Counted from the stretch's first letter, positions 48,600-58,189 are shown. The stretch is DNA of 64,000 nt from Tepidamorphus sp. (GCA_028280885.1 JANQKY010000045.1:124001-188000); one strand, 5' to 3'. Numbers and translations are program-made. The notes: a model not told the origin generated them from the sequence alone.

Positions 48600-49399
48600 A
48601 GGGATTACGCCCCGGACCGGTCGCCCTGATCCTCGCAGCGCTGGCGGCGGTCTTCCTGATGATGCCGCTGCTGGCGGTGATCCCGGTGTCGTTCACGCCG
48701 AAGCGGTTTTTGTCGCTGCCGCAGGACGAGTGGTCGCTGCGCCACTACGTCGCGCTCATCGAAAACCCGATCTGGCTTGCCGGCATCTGGCTGTCGATCC
48801 GCATCGGCATCGTCGCCTCGCTCCTGTCGACGGCGCTGGCGCTGTTCTTCTGCGTCGGCATCTGGGTGTTCCGGCCGCGCCTGGCGACGCTGCTGCTCGG
48901 GGTTGCGCTGATGCCGATGGTGGCGCCGCCGGTGGTCTCGGCGCTGACGCTCTATTTCTTCCTGGTCACGCTTGGCCAGTACAACGACGTGATCGCCTTC
49001 GACACCTGGCTAGGCGTCGCGCTGTCGCATGCCGTCATGGTCGCGCCGTTTGCCGTCGTGCTGATCACGGTGGCGCTGGCGCAGGTCGACCGGCGCATCG
49101 ACATGGCCGCCCAGTCCATGGGCGCGGGGCTTGGAACCCGTGTCTTCCGCGTCATCCTGCCCAATATCCGCTTCGGCATCATCGCCGCGCTGTTCCTGAC
49201 CTTCGTCCTCTCCTGGGAGGAGATCGGCGTGACGCTGTTCATCACCTCGGTCGATGCGGTGACCCTGCCGCGGCTGATGTGGATGGGCCTGCGCGACAAT
49301 ATCGATCCGGCCATCGCGGCGATTTCGGTCGTCCTGATCGTCATCGTCGTCACCACCATCCTGCTGCGCACCATCATTCAAGGGCTGCGCGCCCGCTAG
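48596..49399 (+). CDS. Polyamine-type ABC permease 2 (PotC family)
   Basis: This 267-residue partner permease has six helices and the coupling loop MAAQSMGAGLGTRVFRVILPNIRFGI. The middle segment SFTPKRFLSLPQDEWSLRHYVALIENP is typical of PotC-type subunits. It is fourth in the importer operon and is followed after 18 bases by the ThDP decarboxylase gene, tying the imported substrate to that enzyme. Confidence 0.92.
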   Translation: MKGLRPGPVALILAALAAVFLMMPLLAVIPVSFTPKRFLSLPQDEWSLRHYVALIENPIWLAGIWLSIRIGIVASLLSTALALFFCVGIWVFRPRLATLLLGVALMPMVAPPVVSALTLYFFLVTLGQYNDVIAFDTWLGVALSHAVMVAPFAVVLITVALAQVDRRIDMAAQSMGAGLGTRVFRVILPNIRFGIIAALFLTFVLSWEEIGVTLFITSVDAVTLPRLMWMGLRDNIDPAIAAISVVLIVIVVTTILLRTIIQGLRAR

Positions 49400-49417
49400 C
49401 CTCCGAAATGGACTGAA

Positions 49418-51028
49418 ATGACCACAACCGGCGAGTATCTGACGCAACTGCTGGCGAGCTACGGTGTCGACACCGTGTTCGGCATCCCCGGCGTCCACAC
49501 GATCGAGCTCTATCGCGGGCTCACCGGCTCGGGCATCCGGCACGTCACGCCGCGCCACGAGCAGGGCGCGGGCTTCATGGCCGACGGCTATGCGCGCGCC
49601 TGCGGCCGGCCCGGCGTCTGCTTCATCATCTCCGGCCCCGGCATGACCAATATCGCGACGCCGATGGGGCAGGCCTATGGCGATTCGATCCCGATGCTGG
49701 TGATCTCCTCGGTCAATGCCCATGGCCGGCTGGGCTCCGGCGACGGCTGGCTGCACGAACTGCCCGACCAGCGCGGGCTTACAGCGGGCGTCGCCGCCTT
49801 CAGCCGGACGATCCATACGCCAGGCGAACTGGCACCGGCGATCGCCCAGGCCTTCGCCTTGTTCGACGGCGCCCGGCCGAGACCCGTCCATATCGAGATC
49901 CCGATCGACGTGCTGCACGCGTCCGCCACGCATTTGCCGCCAATCCCGGACCGGCAGCCGCGTCTTGCGCCAGGCGTTCCGGCACCGGCGGCGCTCGACG
50001 ACGCGGCCGACCGTCTTGGTGAAGCCGAACGACCGGTGATCCTGGCCGGCGGCGGCGCGCTCGGCGGATCAGCCCCGATCCGGGTGTTGGCCGAACGGCT
50101 CGGTGCGCCCGTCGTGCTGACCACCAATGCGCGCGGCCTGCTGCCGCCGGACCATCCGCTGCAGATCAGCCTGTCGCCGAGCCTGCCGGCGGTGCGGGAG
50201 GTTATCGCTAAGGCCGATGTGGTGCTCGCGCTCGGCACCGAACTCGGCTCGACCGACTATGATTTCGACGAGGATGGCGGCTTCCGCATCGACGGCGACC
50301 TGATCCGTGTCGATCTCGACCCGCAGCAGATGATGCGCGGTGTCGCCCCGGCGCTCGGTCTCATCGGCGATGCCGTACAAACCGCCGAGGCGCTGACCGA
50401 CTGGCTCGCGGGCAAGGACATGGCCGAGGGCACGGCGCGCGCTGCGCGCGTCCGCCGGGCCTACGCGGATTTATCCCCCTCGGTTCGCGGCGACCTGGCC
50501 TTGCTCGACACGGTCCGCGATACGCTGCCGGATGCCCTGATCGTCGGCGATTCCACCCAACTGGTCTATGCCGGCAACATCGCTTTCGCCGCCGCGACGC
50601 CCGGGTCCTACTGGAATTCGGCGACCGGCTTCGGAACGCTTGGCTACGGCCTGCCGGCCGCGATCGGTGCGGCGCTCGCTTGTGATCGTCCTGTCATCGC
50701 ACTTGCCGGCGACGGCGGCTTTCAGTTTTCGATGCCGGAGCTTGCCAGCGCGACGGAGGCCGGCGTCGACCTGATCCTGCTGCTGCACGACAACTCCGGC
50801 TACGGCGAGATCAAGAAGGCGATGCTGGCCGCCGATGTCGAGCCGGTCGGCGTTGATCTCTTCACCCCCGACTTCGCGGCGATCGGTGCAGCGTCCGGCT
50901 GGTCCGTCCGGCGGGTCGGCGCACCCGATGAGATTGCCGATGCGCTGAGAGCCGCCGCGCGCGATGGCGGCCGCTGGATGCTCCTGTTCGGCGACGATCT
51001 GCGCGATCAGTTCGCCAAGGCACTTTGA
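49418..51028 (+). CDS. ThDP enzyme resembling 5-guanidino-2-oxopentanoate decarboxylase (AruI-like)
   Basis: This 536-residue thiamine-diphosphate enzyme has the catalytic glutamate in TPRHEQGAGFMADGYARA, and the ThDP/Mg motif in AGDGGFQFSMPELASATEAGVDLILLLHDNSGYG. Its position in a polyamine-type operon opposite an arginine-deiminase-like gene fits the AruI group, which decarboxylates the 2-oxo acid of arginine. Acetolactate synthase is the alternative, but there is no regulatory subunit and the FAD-binding region looks shortened. Start ATG at 49418. Confidence 0.82.
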   Translation: MTTTGEYLTQLLASYGVDTVFGIPGVHTIELYRGLTGSGIRHVTPRHEQGAGFMADGYARACGRPGVCFIISGPGMTNIATPMGQAYGDSIPMLVISSVNAHGRLGSGDGWLHELPDQRGLTAGVAAFSRTIHTPGELAPAIAQAFALFDGARPRPVHIEIPIDVLHASATHLPPIPDRQPRLAPGVPAPAALDDAADRLGEAERPVILAGGGALGGSAPIRVLAERLGAPVVLTTNARGLLPPDHPLQISLSPSLPAVREVIAKADVVLALGTELGSTDYDFDEDGGFRIDGDLIRVDLDPQQMMRGVAPALGLIGDAVQTAEALTDWLAGKDMAEGTARAARVRRAYADLSPSVRGDLALLDTVRDTLPDALIVGDSTQLVYAGNIAFAAATPGSYWNSATGFGTLGYGLPAAIGAALACDRPVIALAGDGGFQFSMPELASATEAGVDLILLLHDNSGYGEIKKAMLAADVEPVGVDLFTPDFAAIGAASGWSVRRVGAPDEIADALRAAARDGGRWMLLFGDDLRDQFAKAL

Positions 51029-51042
51029 GTCAACGCGCGCGC

Positions 51043-52671
51043 CTAAAGGTGCAGGCGCGGCACGGCGGCCGGATCGAGCATCAGCTCGATCAGAAGCGGC
51101 CCGTCCCGTTCGCCGATCGCCGCGATCGCGGCATCGAGATCAGCATCGCTCTTCACCTGGAGGCCGCGCGCGCCGACCGCATCGGCGACGGCTGCCAGCG
51201 ACGGCCAGTTGAACATCGACATGGACGGGTCCATCTGCCGGTCCTCGAACTGGACATACTCGGCCCCGTAGGCGTTGTCGTTGCAGATGACCACAACCAT
51301 GTCGAGTTTCTCGCGCACCGCCGAGGTGAATTCGCTGAAGCCGCCCATCATGAAGCCGCCATCGCCGGCAACGAACAAGACCGTCTGCTCAGGCCGCGCG
51401 ACCGCCGCGCCGATCGCATAGCCCATGCCGAGGCCGATCGCGCCGACATTGATCGTCAGGAGCATGTTTTCCGGCGCCGTGACGCCGACCCGCGTCCACG
51501 CCTCGTTGCAGAACCGGCCGCCGTCGGAGACAGCCACCTTGTTGTCGGGAAGTGCCGCGTCGATTTTCATCAGCGCCCGCGTCAGGTCGACCGTGCCCGG
51601 CCCGTTCGTCTCGCGCGGCAGCGGCAGTGGTTCCTTCAGGGCTTCGACGTCGAGGGAATCGGTTGCCTGGGAGGAGGGGATCTCCGCTTCGTCGAGCCAT
51701 TTGATCAGCGTCTCGGCGACGCCGGCCGGATCGCCGAACAGCGCCGCATCGGGGCTCGCCATGCGGCCGAGCTGGCGGGCGTCGTCGTCGACCTGGATCA
51801 GCCGCCGGCCTTCCAGATAGCCGCCGCGCGCCGTGGTGAAGCGGTTGAGGCCGGCGCCGAAGGCGATGACGCAGTCGGTCGCGCCGATCGCCTCGGCCGC
51901 CGCCGGCGTGCTGAGCGTGCCGAACACGCCGAGATTATAGGGCTCGCCCTGGAACAGGTTCTTGCCCTTGAGTGTCGTCGCAAGCGGCGCGCCGATGCGG
52001 TCAGCCAGCCTGATCAGCGCCTCGCGCGCCCGGACGCCGCCGCGCCCGGCAAGCACCAGCGGGCGGCGTGCCGCGGCGATGATGCCGATCGCGTCATCGA
52101 CCGCGTCGCCGTCCGCCGGATAGGCCGGCGCGGTACTCGTCGGGGCGGGCACGCCGGCATAGGGCGCCGTCACCCACATCATCTCGGTCGGCATGTTCAG
52201 GACGATCGGCCGCCGCTCGATGCGGGCGCGCCGGAAGGCGTCGGCGACATCGCCGGCAATCGTTTCCGGGCTGCGCAGGCGGGCATAGCCGGCGCCGGCC
52301 GCCTCGATCAGCGCGCGCTGCGACACCGTCTGCGGATGCTCGGGATCGGCAAGCGGCGTGTCGCCGCATAACAGCACGATCGGCAGCGTGCCTTTCGACC
52401 CGTCGATCAGCGGCGTGATGGCGTTCGACAGGGCCGGCCCCTGCGTTATGGTCGCCGCGCCGACACGCCCGGTCATCGCCGCATAGCCCAGCGCCATCAG
52501 CACGGCGCTTGCCTCATGCGTCGCCGGCACGTAGCGGCCGCCGAAGCTGCGGACATAGGCGTCGACCATGTAGAGATTGGAGTCGCCCATCAGGCCGAAC
52601 AGGGTCTCGACCTCAAGGTCGTGCAAGGCCCGCGCGATTGCGGCGTGAACGGGAATGGATTGATCGCTCAT
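51043..52671 (-). CDS. Second ThDP-dependent enzyme, acetolactate-synthase-like
   Basis: This 542-residue enzyme is again of the acetolactate synthase/benzoylformate decarboxylase superfamily: VPATHEASAVLMALGYA with the catalytic Glu, and VAGDGGFMMGGFSEFTSAVREKLDMVVVICNDNAYG at the ThDP site. It differs enough from its neighbour at 49418 to be a separate subfamily. It is convergent with that gene, 14 bases apart, so independent control is likely. Substrate unknown. Confidence 0.85.
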   Translation of the reverse strand: MSDQSIPVHAAIARALHDLEVETLFGLMGDSNLYMVDAYVRSFGGRYVPATHEASAVLMALGYAAMTGRVGAATITQGPALSNAITPLIDGSKGTLPIVLLCGDTPLADPEHPQTVSQRALIEAAGAGYARLRSPETIAGDVADAFRRARIERRPIVLNMPTEMMWVTAPYAGVPAPTSTAPAYPADGDAVDDAIGIIAAARRPLVLAGRGGVRAREALIRLADRIGAPLATTLKGKNLFQGEPYNLGVFGTLSTPAAAEAIGATDCVIAFGAGLNRFTTARGGYLEGRRLIQVDDDARQLGRMASPDAALFGDPAGVAETLIKWLDEAEIPSSQATDSLDVEALKEPLPLPRETNGPGTVDLTRALMKIDAALPDNKVAVSDGGRFCNEAWTRVGVTAPENMLLTINVGAIGLGMGYAIGAAVARPEQTVLFVAGDGGFMMGGFSEFTSAVREKLDMVVVICNDNAYGAEYVQFEDRQMDPSMSMFNWPSLAAVADAVGARGLQVKSDADLDAAIAAIGERDGPLLIELMLDPAAVPRLHL

Positions 52672-52773
52672 GGACGGCCCCTCGGTTTCGCTGCCTGCCA
52701 GTCTATAGCCGATACCGGCGAGCGATACACCGCAAGGTCACGACAATCGCAATCGTTTCACACCGCGAAGCCG

Positions 52774-54708
52774 TCAGGCCGCTTCCTGGGCGAAGCGCCG
52801 CGCCTTGCCATATTGCAGGAAGAGGGCGGCCGCCCCGCCGGCAAGGCCGATAAGCCGTACTAGTTCGGGGACGGTCTCCGGCAGCGGCACGATCAGCAGG
52901 ATGCCGGAGGCGACGAGCAACGCCCGCATACCGAAACCGGCGCGGGTCGCGACGAAACCGGTGAGGCCGGCGGTGATGAGGTAGACGCCGACGACCGTCG
53001 CCAGCACCGTGACGATGATCTCGCCCGGCGGCCCGGCCAGCAGCAGGGCGGGCGAGGCGACGAACAGGAACGGCACGACGAAGGCCGGCCAGGCGATCCG
53101 CACCGCCTCGAAGCCCGATTGCATCGGCGGTGCCTTGGCCATGTTGGCGGCAACGAAGGCGGCGATCGCGACGGGTGGTGTCAGCATCGACATCATGCCG
53201 AAATACAGGACAAACAGATGCGCGGGCATCGGCGCCAGGCCAAGCTCGATCAGCGGCGGCGCGGCGAGCGTCGCCAGCAGCAGATAGACCCCGACCGTCG
53301 GCAGGCCCATGCCGAGCAGGATGCACACGACGGCGGTGACCATCAAAAGCAGGATCAGGCTGCTCTTGCCGAGCTGCACGAGGAAGAAGCCCATGCCGAA
53401 GGACAGGCCGGAGCGCGCGAACAACCCGATGATCAGGCCGGCGATCGCGCAGATCAGCACGACCTCGACGGCGGCCCGCCCCGAGCGGATGAGGACGGTT
53501 GCGAGCGCCGACAGGTTGATCCGGTTGCCCTCGTAGGTTTTGAAGAACGACAGGATGAACAGCGCCAGCACCGCATAGAGGGCCGACGTCTCCGGCCGGC
53601 GGCCGAGGATGAACAGACTGCCCAAGAGCACGGCGAAGGGCACCAGCAGGAACCAGCCGCGCCGCATGACGTCGCCGAGCCTTGGAATGCGATCGGCCGG
53701 CACCGGCGCGATGCCGCGCCGGCCGGCCTCGAAATCGGCGAACAGGAACAGGCTCAGATAGAACAGCATCGAGGGCACGAGCGCGGCCAGCACCACCTCG
53801 GAATAGGCGACCTGCAGGTTTTCCGCGAGCAGGAAGGCCGACGCCCCCATGATCGGCGGCATCAACTGGCCGCCGGTCGAGGCCGAGGCCTCCAGCGCCG
53901 CCGCCGTCTTCGGCCGGTAGCCGCCCTCCTTCATCAGCGGGATGGTGATCGCCCCGGTCGAGGCGACGTTCGAGACGGCGCTTCCCGAAACCGAGCCGAA
54001 CAGGGCCGAGCCGAGGATGGCGATCTTTGCCGATCCACCGCGCGCCCGGCCGGTCAGCGCGATCGACAGGTCGGCGAAGAAGGCCGATCCGCCGGTCATC
54101 AACAGCAGTTGCGCGAGGATCAGGAACGGCACGACGACGGCGACCGCGATATAGAGCGCCGAGCCGGCGAGCGCCGCGCTGTCGAGGATCAGGAAGGTCA
54201 CCAGCCGGTCCCAGCGGATCGACCGGCTCTGCAACGGCCCCTGCAAGTCGCTCGAAAACAGCGCGTAGAGGCAGACGATGCCGAGAATGACGATCAGGCT
54301 CCAGCCGAGGCTGCGCCGGATCGATTCAAGCAGCAGGGCAAGCCCGATCAGCGAGACGGTGAGCGCCTCTGTCGGGTGATAGAAGACGTTTTCCGCCAGC
54401 ACCGGAAAGCGGATGGTCAGATACAGGCCGAAGCCGAGCGCTGCGGCGGCAAGCAGGATATCGATCCGGCCGGGCGAAGGGCGGGCGGTCGTCTCGCGGC
54501 GCTTGAAGGGGACCGTCAGGAAGACGATCGCCATCGAGGCGGCGAGCACGACGATGAGCACCTGCTCCGAATAAAGCCGCCAGCCGACCCACAGCGGCAG
54601 CGAGGAGGACCAGACGATCGCGGCAAGCGCCGACACCGCCGCCAGCACAGCGACGACCGGACCGCTCCAGTGGCGCCGGTCCGGCTCAGTGACGGCGCGG
54701 CCCGCCAT
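52774..54708 (-). CDS. TAXI-TRAP fused permease (DctQ-DctM type)
   Basis: This 644-residue membrane protein combines small and large TRAP permeases. Four N-terminal helices are followed by the large module with GSALFGSVSGSAVSNVASTGAITIPLMKEGGYRPKTAAALEASASTGGQLMPPIMGASAFLLAE and MGLPTVGVYLLLATLAAPPL, hallmarks of the 4TM/12TM TRAP family. It follows the TAXI receptor gene by 29 bases. It would import a carboxylate with cation coupling. Confidence 0.93.
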   Translation of the reverse strand: MAGRAVTEPDRRHWSGPVVAVLAAVSALAAIVWSSSLPLWVGWRLYSEQVLIVVLAASMAIVFLTVPFKRRETTARPSPGRIDILLAAAALGFGLYLTIRFPVLAENVFYHPTEALTVSLIGLALLLESIRRSLGWSLIVILGIVCLYALFSSDLQGPLQSRSIRWDRLVTFLILDSAALAGSALYIAVAVVVPFLILAQLLLMTGGSAFFADLSIALTGRARGGSAKIAILGSALFGSVSGSAVSNVASTGAITIPLMKEGGYRPKTAAALEASASTGGQLMPPIMGASAFLLAENLQVAYSEVVLAALVPSMLFYLSLFLFADFEAGRRGIAPVPADRIPRLGDVMRRGWFLLVPFAVLLGSLFILGRRPETSALYAVLALFILSFFKTYEGNRINLSALATVLIRSGRAAVEVVLICAIAGLIIGLFARSGLSFGMGFFLVQLGKSSLILLLMVTAVVCILLGMGLPTVGVYLLLATLAAPPLIELGLAPMPAHLFVLYFGMMSMLTPPVAIAAFVAANMAKAPPMQSGFEAVRIAWPAFVVPFLFVASPALLLAGPPGEIIVTVLATVVGVYLITAGLTGFVATRAGFGMRALLVASGILLIVPLPETVPELVRLIGLAGGAAALFLQYGKARRFAQEAA

Positions 54709-54737
54709 ATCCGCTCCCCCTCGGCGACGCTAGGTGA

Positions 54738-55682
54738 CTACTCGTTCCAGATGCCGGCATCCTTGTAGAACTGCACGGCGCCGGGATGGTAGTCGACGCC
54801 GACATCCTTCGCCATCGTGCCGGCGGCAAAGCCGTTCCAGAACGGCCCGTTGGCCAGCAGCGCTTCCTCGGAATTGAAGATCGCCTCGACGACCTTGTAG
54901 ACGACGTCGTCGGGCGTCGATTCGGCGGCGAACAGGGTGTAGTCGTAGACCATGATGTTGGTCGGCTCGTCGATGCCGGGAATGCCGCTGTCCTTGTCGA
55001 GCGTCTGCATGTAGCTCTGCGGCAGCCATTCCTGCATCGCGGCGAGCGCCTCCGGGCTGTCGTCGAAGGACAGGTAGCGGATGCCGAAGGTCGCATCGAA
55101 CTCGCGGCTGTTGGCCGCTCCGACCACGACGATCGTGACGTCGGTCGAGCCTTCCGAGAAGCTGTTCCACATGCGCGGGAAATTCGGCACCTGCACGCCG
55201 TTGACATCGTCGAGCGTCAGGTCCTCGGTGGCCAGATACGCCTTGGTCACGTAGTCGCCGAGCGCGCCTTCGGAAAACACCGGAACCCGGCGGTCCTTCA
55301 GGTCGGCGACGCCGCCGATATCGCTGTCCTTGCGCACGATATAGCCGGCGCGGAACGGCATCAGCGTCGCGACCATCTTGAGGCCCGGGTTCGGCCGGCC
55401 TTCCGACATGCCGGTGCCGGTCACCGCGTTGACGAGCTGCACGACGTTGGAGATGCCGAACTCCAGTTCACCGTTATTGACCAGCGGAATGTAGTCCGCC
55501 GTATTCGCAAGCTCCTGCGGGCGCATCTGCACCGGCGAGGCTTCCGAGATGGTCGCCGAAAGGGCCCGGCCGATCTGCGAGGTGCCGCCGGTCGCGGTCG
55601 AACCGAGCGCGACGACCTGAGCGGCCGCCGGCGCGGCAATGGCGAGCGACGCGACGGCGCCGATGAGGATTTGTCTGAACAT
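54738..55682 (-). CDS. TAXI-family TRAP periplasmic binding protein
   Basis: This 314-residue receptor has a signal peptide (residues 1-21, ending PAAA) and a TAXI-type mature start VVALGSTATGGTSQIGRALSATISEAS. The later YIVRKDSDIGGVADLKDRRVPVFSEGALGDYVTKAYL segment is typical. It starts the minus-strand receptor-permease operon, divergent from the FAD monooxygenase across 146 bases, so that enzyme or its neighbours may act on the imported compound. Confidence 0.93.
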   Translation of the reverse strand: MFRQILIGAVASLAIAAPAAAQVVALGSTATGGTSQIGRALSATISEASPVQMRPQELANTADYIPLVNNGELEFGISNVVQLVNAVTGTGMSEGRPNPGLKMVATLMPFRAGYIVRKDSDIGGVADLKDRRVPVFSEGALGDYVTKAYLATEDLTLDDVNGVQVPNFPRMWNSFSEGSTDVTIVVVGAANSREFDATFGIRYLSFDDSPEALAAMQEWLPQSYMQTLDKDSGIPGIDEPTNIMVYDYTLFAAESTPDDVVYKVVEAIFNSEEALLANGPFWNGFAAGTMAKDVGVDYHPGAVQFYKDAGIWNE

Positions 55683-55828
55683 CTTTCTTCTCTCCCTGTT
55701 GTATCAAAACGCTATCGGTGAAGGACGGGGGGCAGCCGAAAGGGCTTTGCAAACGCGATAGCCGCGCTACCTTTGTGCGCGGACCGGCCCGAGAGGGGCT
55801 CGGAGATGGGCGCGACTGGGGGATAGCA

Positions 55829-57049
55829 ATGACGAAAACGGAAAACGACGCGCATGTTCTGATCGCCGGCATGGGACCGGCGGGCGTGGTGGCGGGGCTG
55901 ATCCTGTGCCGCGCCGGCATCCGCGTGTCGCTGTTCGAGGCGCTGGCCGACCTGCCGATGGACCTGCGCGCCTCGACCTTCCATCCCCCGACGCTCGACT
56001 ACCTGGCCGAACTCGGGCTGACCGACGATCTGGTCGCGCAGGGCCTGATCGCGCCGTCCTACCAGTGGCGTGACCGGCAGAGCGGCGAGGCGGCGACCTT
56101 CGACATGGCCTGCCTTGAGGACGTCACCGCCTTCCCGTTCCGCCTGCAATGCGAGCAGTTCAAGCTGACGCGGATCGCGGTCGACCGACTGCGCGCCGAG
56201 CCGCTCGCCGAGCTTCATTTCGGTGAAGCCGCCTGCGCGGTGACGCAGGACGAGACGGGCGTGAGCCTGACGCTGGAAGCGATCGATGGCAGCCGGCGTA
56301 CGGTGCGTGGTGATTTTCTGATCGGCGCGGACGGCGCCTCGAGCGCGGTGCGCCGGGCGCTCGATATCCCCTTCGACGGTTTCACCTATCCCGAACAATG
56401 GGTGGTGGTGTCCACGTCGGTCGACTTCGCCGATCTGCTGCCGGGCCTGTCGCCGGTCAGCTACACCGCCGATCCGGAGGAATGGTACGTGCTGCTGCGC
56501 ACGCCGGACCTGTGGCGCGTGCTGATCCCGGTGCCCGAGAGTGCCGATCCGGATGTCGTCTTGTCCGACGCCTTTCTTCAGGACAAGCTCCAGGGCATCG
56601 CTGCGCGCGGCGCGCCGTACGACATCGTCCACCGCACCATCTACCGCGTCCACCAGCGCATCGCCGGGACCTATCACGTCGGCCGTGTCGCGCTTGCCGG
56701 AGACGCAGCCCACATCAACAATCCGCTCGGCGGGATGGGCATGAACGGCGGCATCCACGACGCGGTCAATCTCGCGCAAAAGCTTGTGCGCGTCTTCCGC
56801 GACGGGGCGGATCGCGACGCCATGCTCGATCATTATTCCAGCCAGCGCCGGGCGGTCGCCGAGCGCTACGTGCTTGCCCATACCGATCAGAACAAGCGGG
56901 TGATCGAAGAGCGAGATCCGGAGAAACGGGCGGCGCATCTGGCAAAGCTGCGCGCGGTCGCCGCCTCGCCGGAGGCGCTGCTGGCGCATGTGAGGAAGGG
57001 CGCGATGCTCGACGCGGTGGCCGAGTCGATGGCGGTCGAGCCGGCCTGA
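55829..57049 (+). CDS. FAD-dependent monooxygenase (UbiH/PHBH type)
   Basis: This 406-residue group A flavin monooxygenase has the N-terminal dinucleotide site VLIAGMGPAGVVAGLILCRAG, the mid-chain IGADGASSAVRRAL and the C-terminal VALAGDAAHINNPLGGMGMNGGIHDAVNLAQKL FAD motifs. Such enzymes hydroxylate aromatic substrates with NAD(P)H and oxygen. The ATG at 55829 was chosen over a longer frame because the FAD-binding strand begins right after it. It is divergent from the TAXI-TRAP operon and convergent with the racemase-family gene. Confidence 0.93.
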   Translation: MTKTENDAHVLIAGMGPAGVVAGLILCRAGIRVSLFEALADLPMDLRASTFHPPTLDYLAELGLTDDLVAQGLIAPSYQWRDRQSGEAATFDMACLEDVTAFPFRLQCEQFKLTRIAVDRLRAEPLAELHFGEAACAVTQDETGVSLTLEAIDGSRRTVRGDFLIGADGASSAVRRALDIPFDGFTYPEQWVVVSTSVDFADLLPGLSPVSYTADPEEWYVLLRTPDLWRVLIPVPESADPDVVLSDAFLQDKLQGIAARGAPYDIVHRTIYRVHQRIAGTYHVGRVALAGDAAHINNPLGGMGMNGGIHDAVNLAQKLVRVFRDGADRDAMLDHYSSQRRAVAERYVLAHTDQNKRVIEERDPEKRAAHLAKLRAVAASPEALLAHVRKGAMLDAVAESMAVEPA

Positions 57050-57088
57050 CGGCGGCCCCGCCGGGCGCCGTGAGGGAGCGCTACAGAC

Positions 57089-57119
57089 GACGGTGTGTGC
57101 GGCTTTGTCCGGCACCGTC
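57089..57119. terminator. Stem-loop between convergent genes
   Basis: GACGGTG (57089-57095) pairs with CACCGTC (57113-57119) around a 17-base loop in the 79-base gap between the FAD monooxygenase and the Asp/Glu racemase-family gene. It is weak and lacks a U-tract, but its position between two stops fits a bidirectional pause site. Confidence 0.35.
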
Positions 57120-57128
57120 CCGCCCCCC

Positions 57129-57893
57129 TCAGTGCTCGGCAAACAGCGGGCCGTGCCCGTCGAACCGGTCGGTAATGCCGGCCTGGCGCAGCGCCTGCCA
57201 GTAGGTCGCCGCGTTGATGGCGATCACCGGCTTGCCGAGTTCAGCCTCCATCTCGCGGGCCAGCGCCACCATCGACAGATTGGTGCCGACCTGCACCCAG
57301 GCCTCGATCCGGTCGTCGTCAAGCGCGCGCAGATGTGCCCGCAGCGTCTCCGGCTGGACATGGGCGATCGCGACGGGGCTCGGGCAGCGCAGGCCCTTGA
57401 AGGCGAGCACCTCGAAACCGCAATCCTGAAAGAACCGGGTCACTTCACGGTCGGACACCGGCTGGTAGGGCGAGATCACGCCGATCCGGCGCGCCCCGCT
57501 GAGCTTCAGCGCCGCCTCGCAGGCGAATGACCCGGCCGTGACCGGCACGCCGGCGAACTCGGCCAACTCGGCCAGCCGCGTCTCGCAGGCTGCCCGCCCG
57601 TCCCAGAACATCAGCGCCGACACCCCCATGATCAGATAGTCCGGCTCGCAGGTCATGCACCGCTCGACCGCGTTGCGAAGCTCCGCCTCGAGCGCCCGGA
57701 TCAGCGCGACGAAATCATCGTCGCCGCCGATATCCATGTTGGAGACATGGATGCGGCCATAGTGATTGGTCACGCCGGGCAGGCGCAGGTCATCCATGTC
57801 CGGTTGGACGATCGTGTTGGTGGAGGGCGCGACGACGGCGAATTTGCAGCGCCAGCCAAGCGCATCCCTTGTCGTTTGCCGGTCTTCAGCCAT
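57129..57893 (-). CDS. Asp/Glu racemase / maleate isomerase-family protein
   Basis: This 254-residue protein belongs to the family of maleate cis-trans isomerase, arylmalonate decarboxylase and hydantoin racemase. It shows VVAPSTNTIVQPDMD at the start, the MGVSALMFWDG segment and the second half GARRIGVISPYQPVSDREVTRFF. Catalytic cysteines typical of the fold would be in SFACEAALK and elsewhere. A maleate isomerase-like role is possible with the monooxygenase, and hydantoin racemisation with the hydantoinases at 59.8 kb; sequence alone does not decide. Start at 57893 has a GGAGGGGG ribosome site. Confidence 0.8.
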   Translation of the reverse strand: MAEDRQTTRDALGWRCKFAVVAPSTNTIVQPDMDDLRLPGVTNHYGRIHVSNMDIGGDDDFVALIRALEAELRNAVERCMTCEPDYLIMGVSALMFWDGRAACETRLAELAEFAGVPVTAGSFACEAALKLSGARRIGVISPYQPVSDREVTRFFQDCGFEVLAFKGLRCPSPVAIAHVQPETLRAHLRALDDDRIEAWVQVGTNLSMVALAREMEAELGKPVIAINAATYWQALRQAGITDRFDGHGPLFAEH

Positions 57894-58043
57894 TGTTCCC
57901 CCTCCTTGGCGGCCTCGGGGGCAGCCCGCGCCGGTGGCTCTCGCTGCGGCAACTCGTTGCCGGGCTGGGCCTGGCGCGGAGCGCATCGTCGGTGATGTCG
58001 CCTATCTGGTCCCCGATGCCGTGCATTGAACGCGCACGATCTT

Positions 58044-58059
58044 ATTTGGTATACGAAAT
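58044..58059. promoter_or_regulatory. 16-bp operator-like palindrome
   Basis: ATTTGGTATACGAAAT is an inverted repeat matching at 7 of 8 positions per arm, in the AT-rich divergent gap between the racemase-family gene and the SDR gene. TTGGTATAC-type palindromes are classic sites for FadR/VanR-type GntR regulators, but no GntR gene is in the window, so the regulator may be elsewhere. Confidence 0.55.
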
Positions 58060-58189
58060 ATAGAGATATGCGCTGACATTTCCAGAGAAAATGCGGTAAG
58101 CCTGCATATAGGATAAAAATGGGATACAAAATCGGGATGCGGCCGGAACGCTTCGCGGCCGCCCGCCGATCCGTGGCGAGGAGCATGAC

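Noticed and set aside
52672-52773. Possible terminator between the second ThDP gene and the TRAP permease
   Set aside because: No stable stem with a T-tract could be found in these 102 bases by eye.
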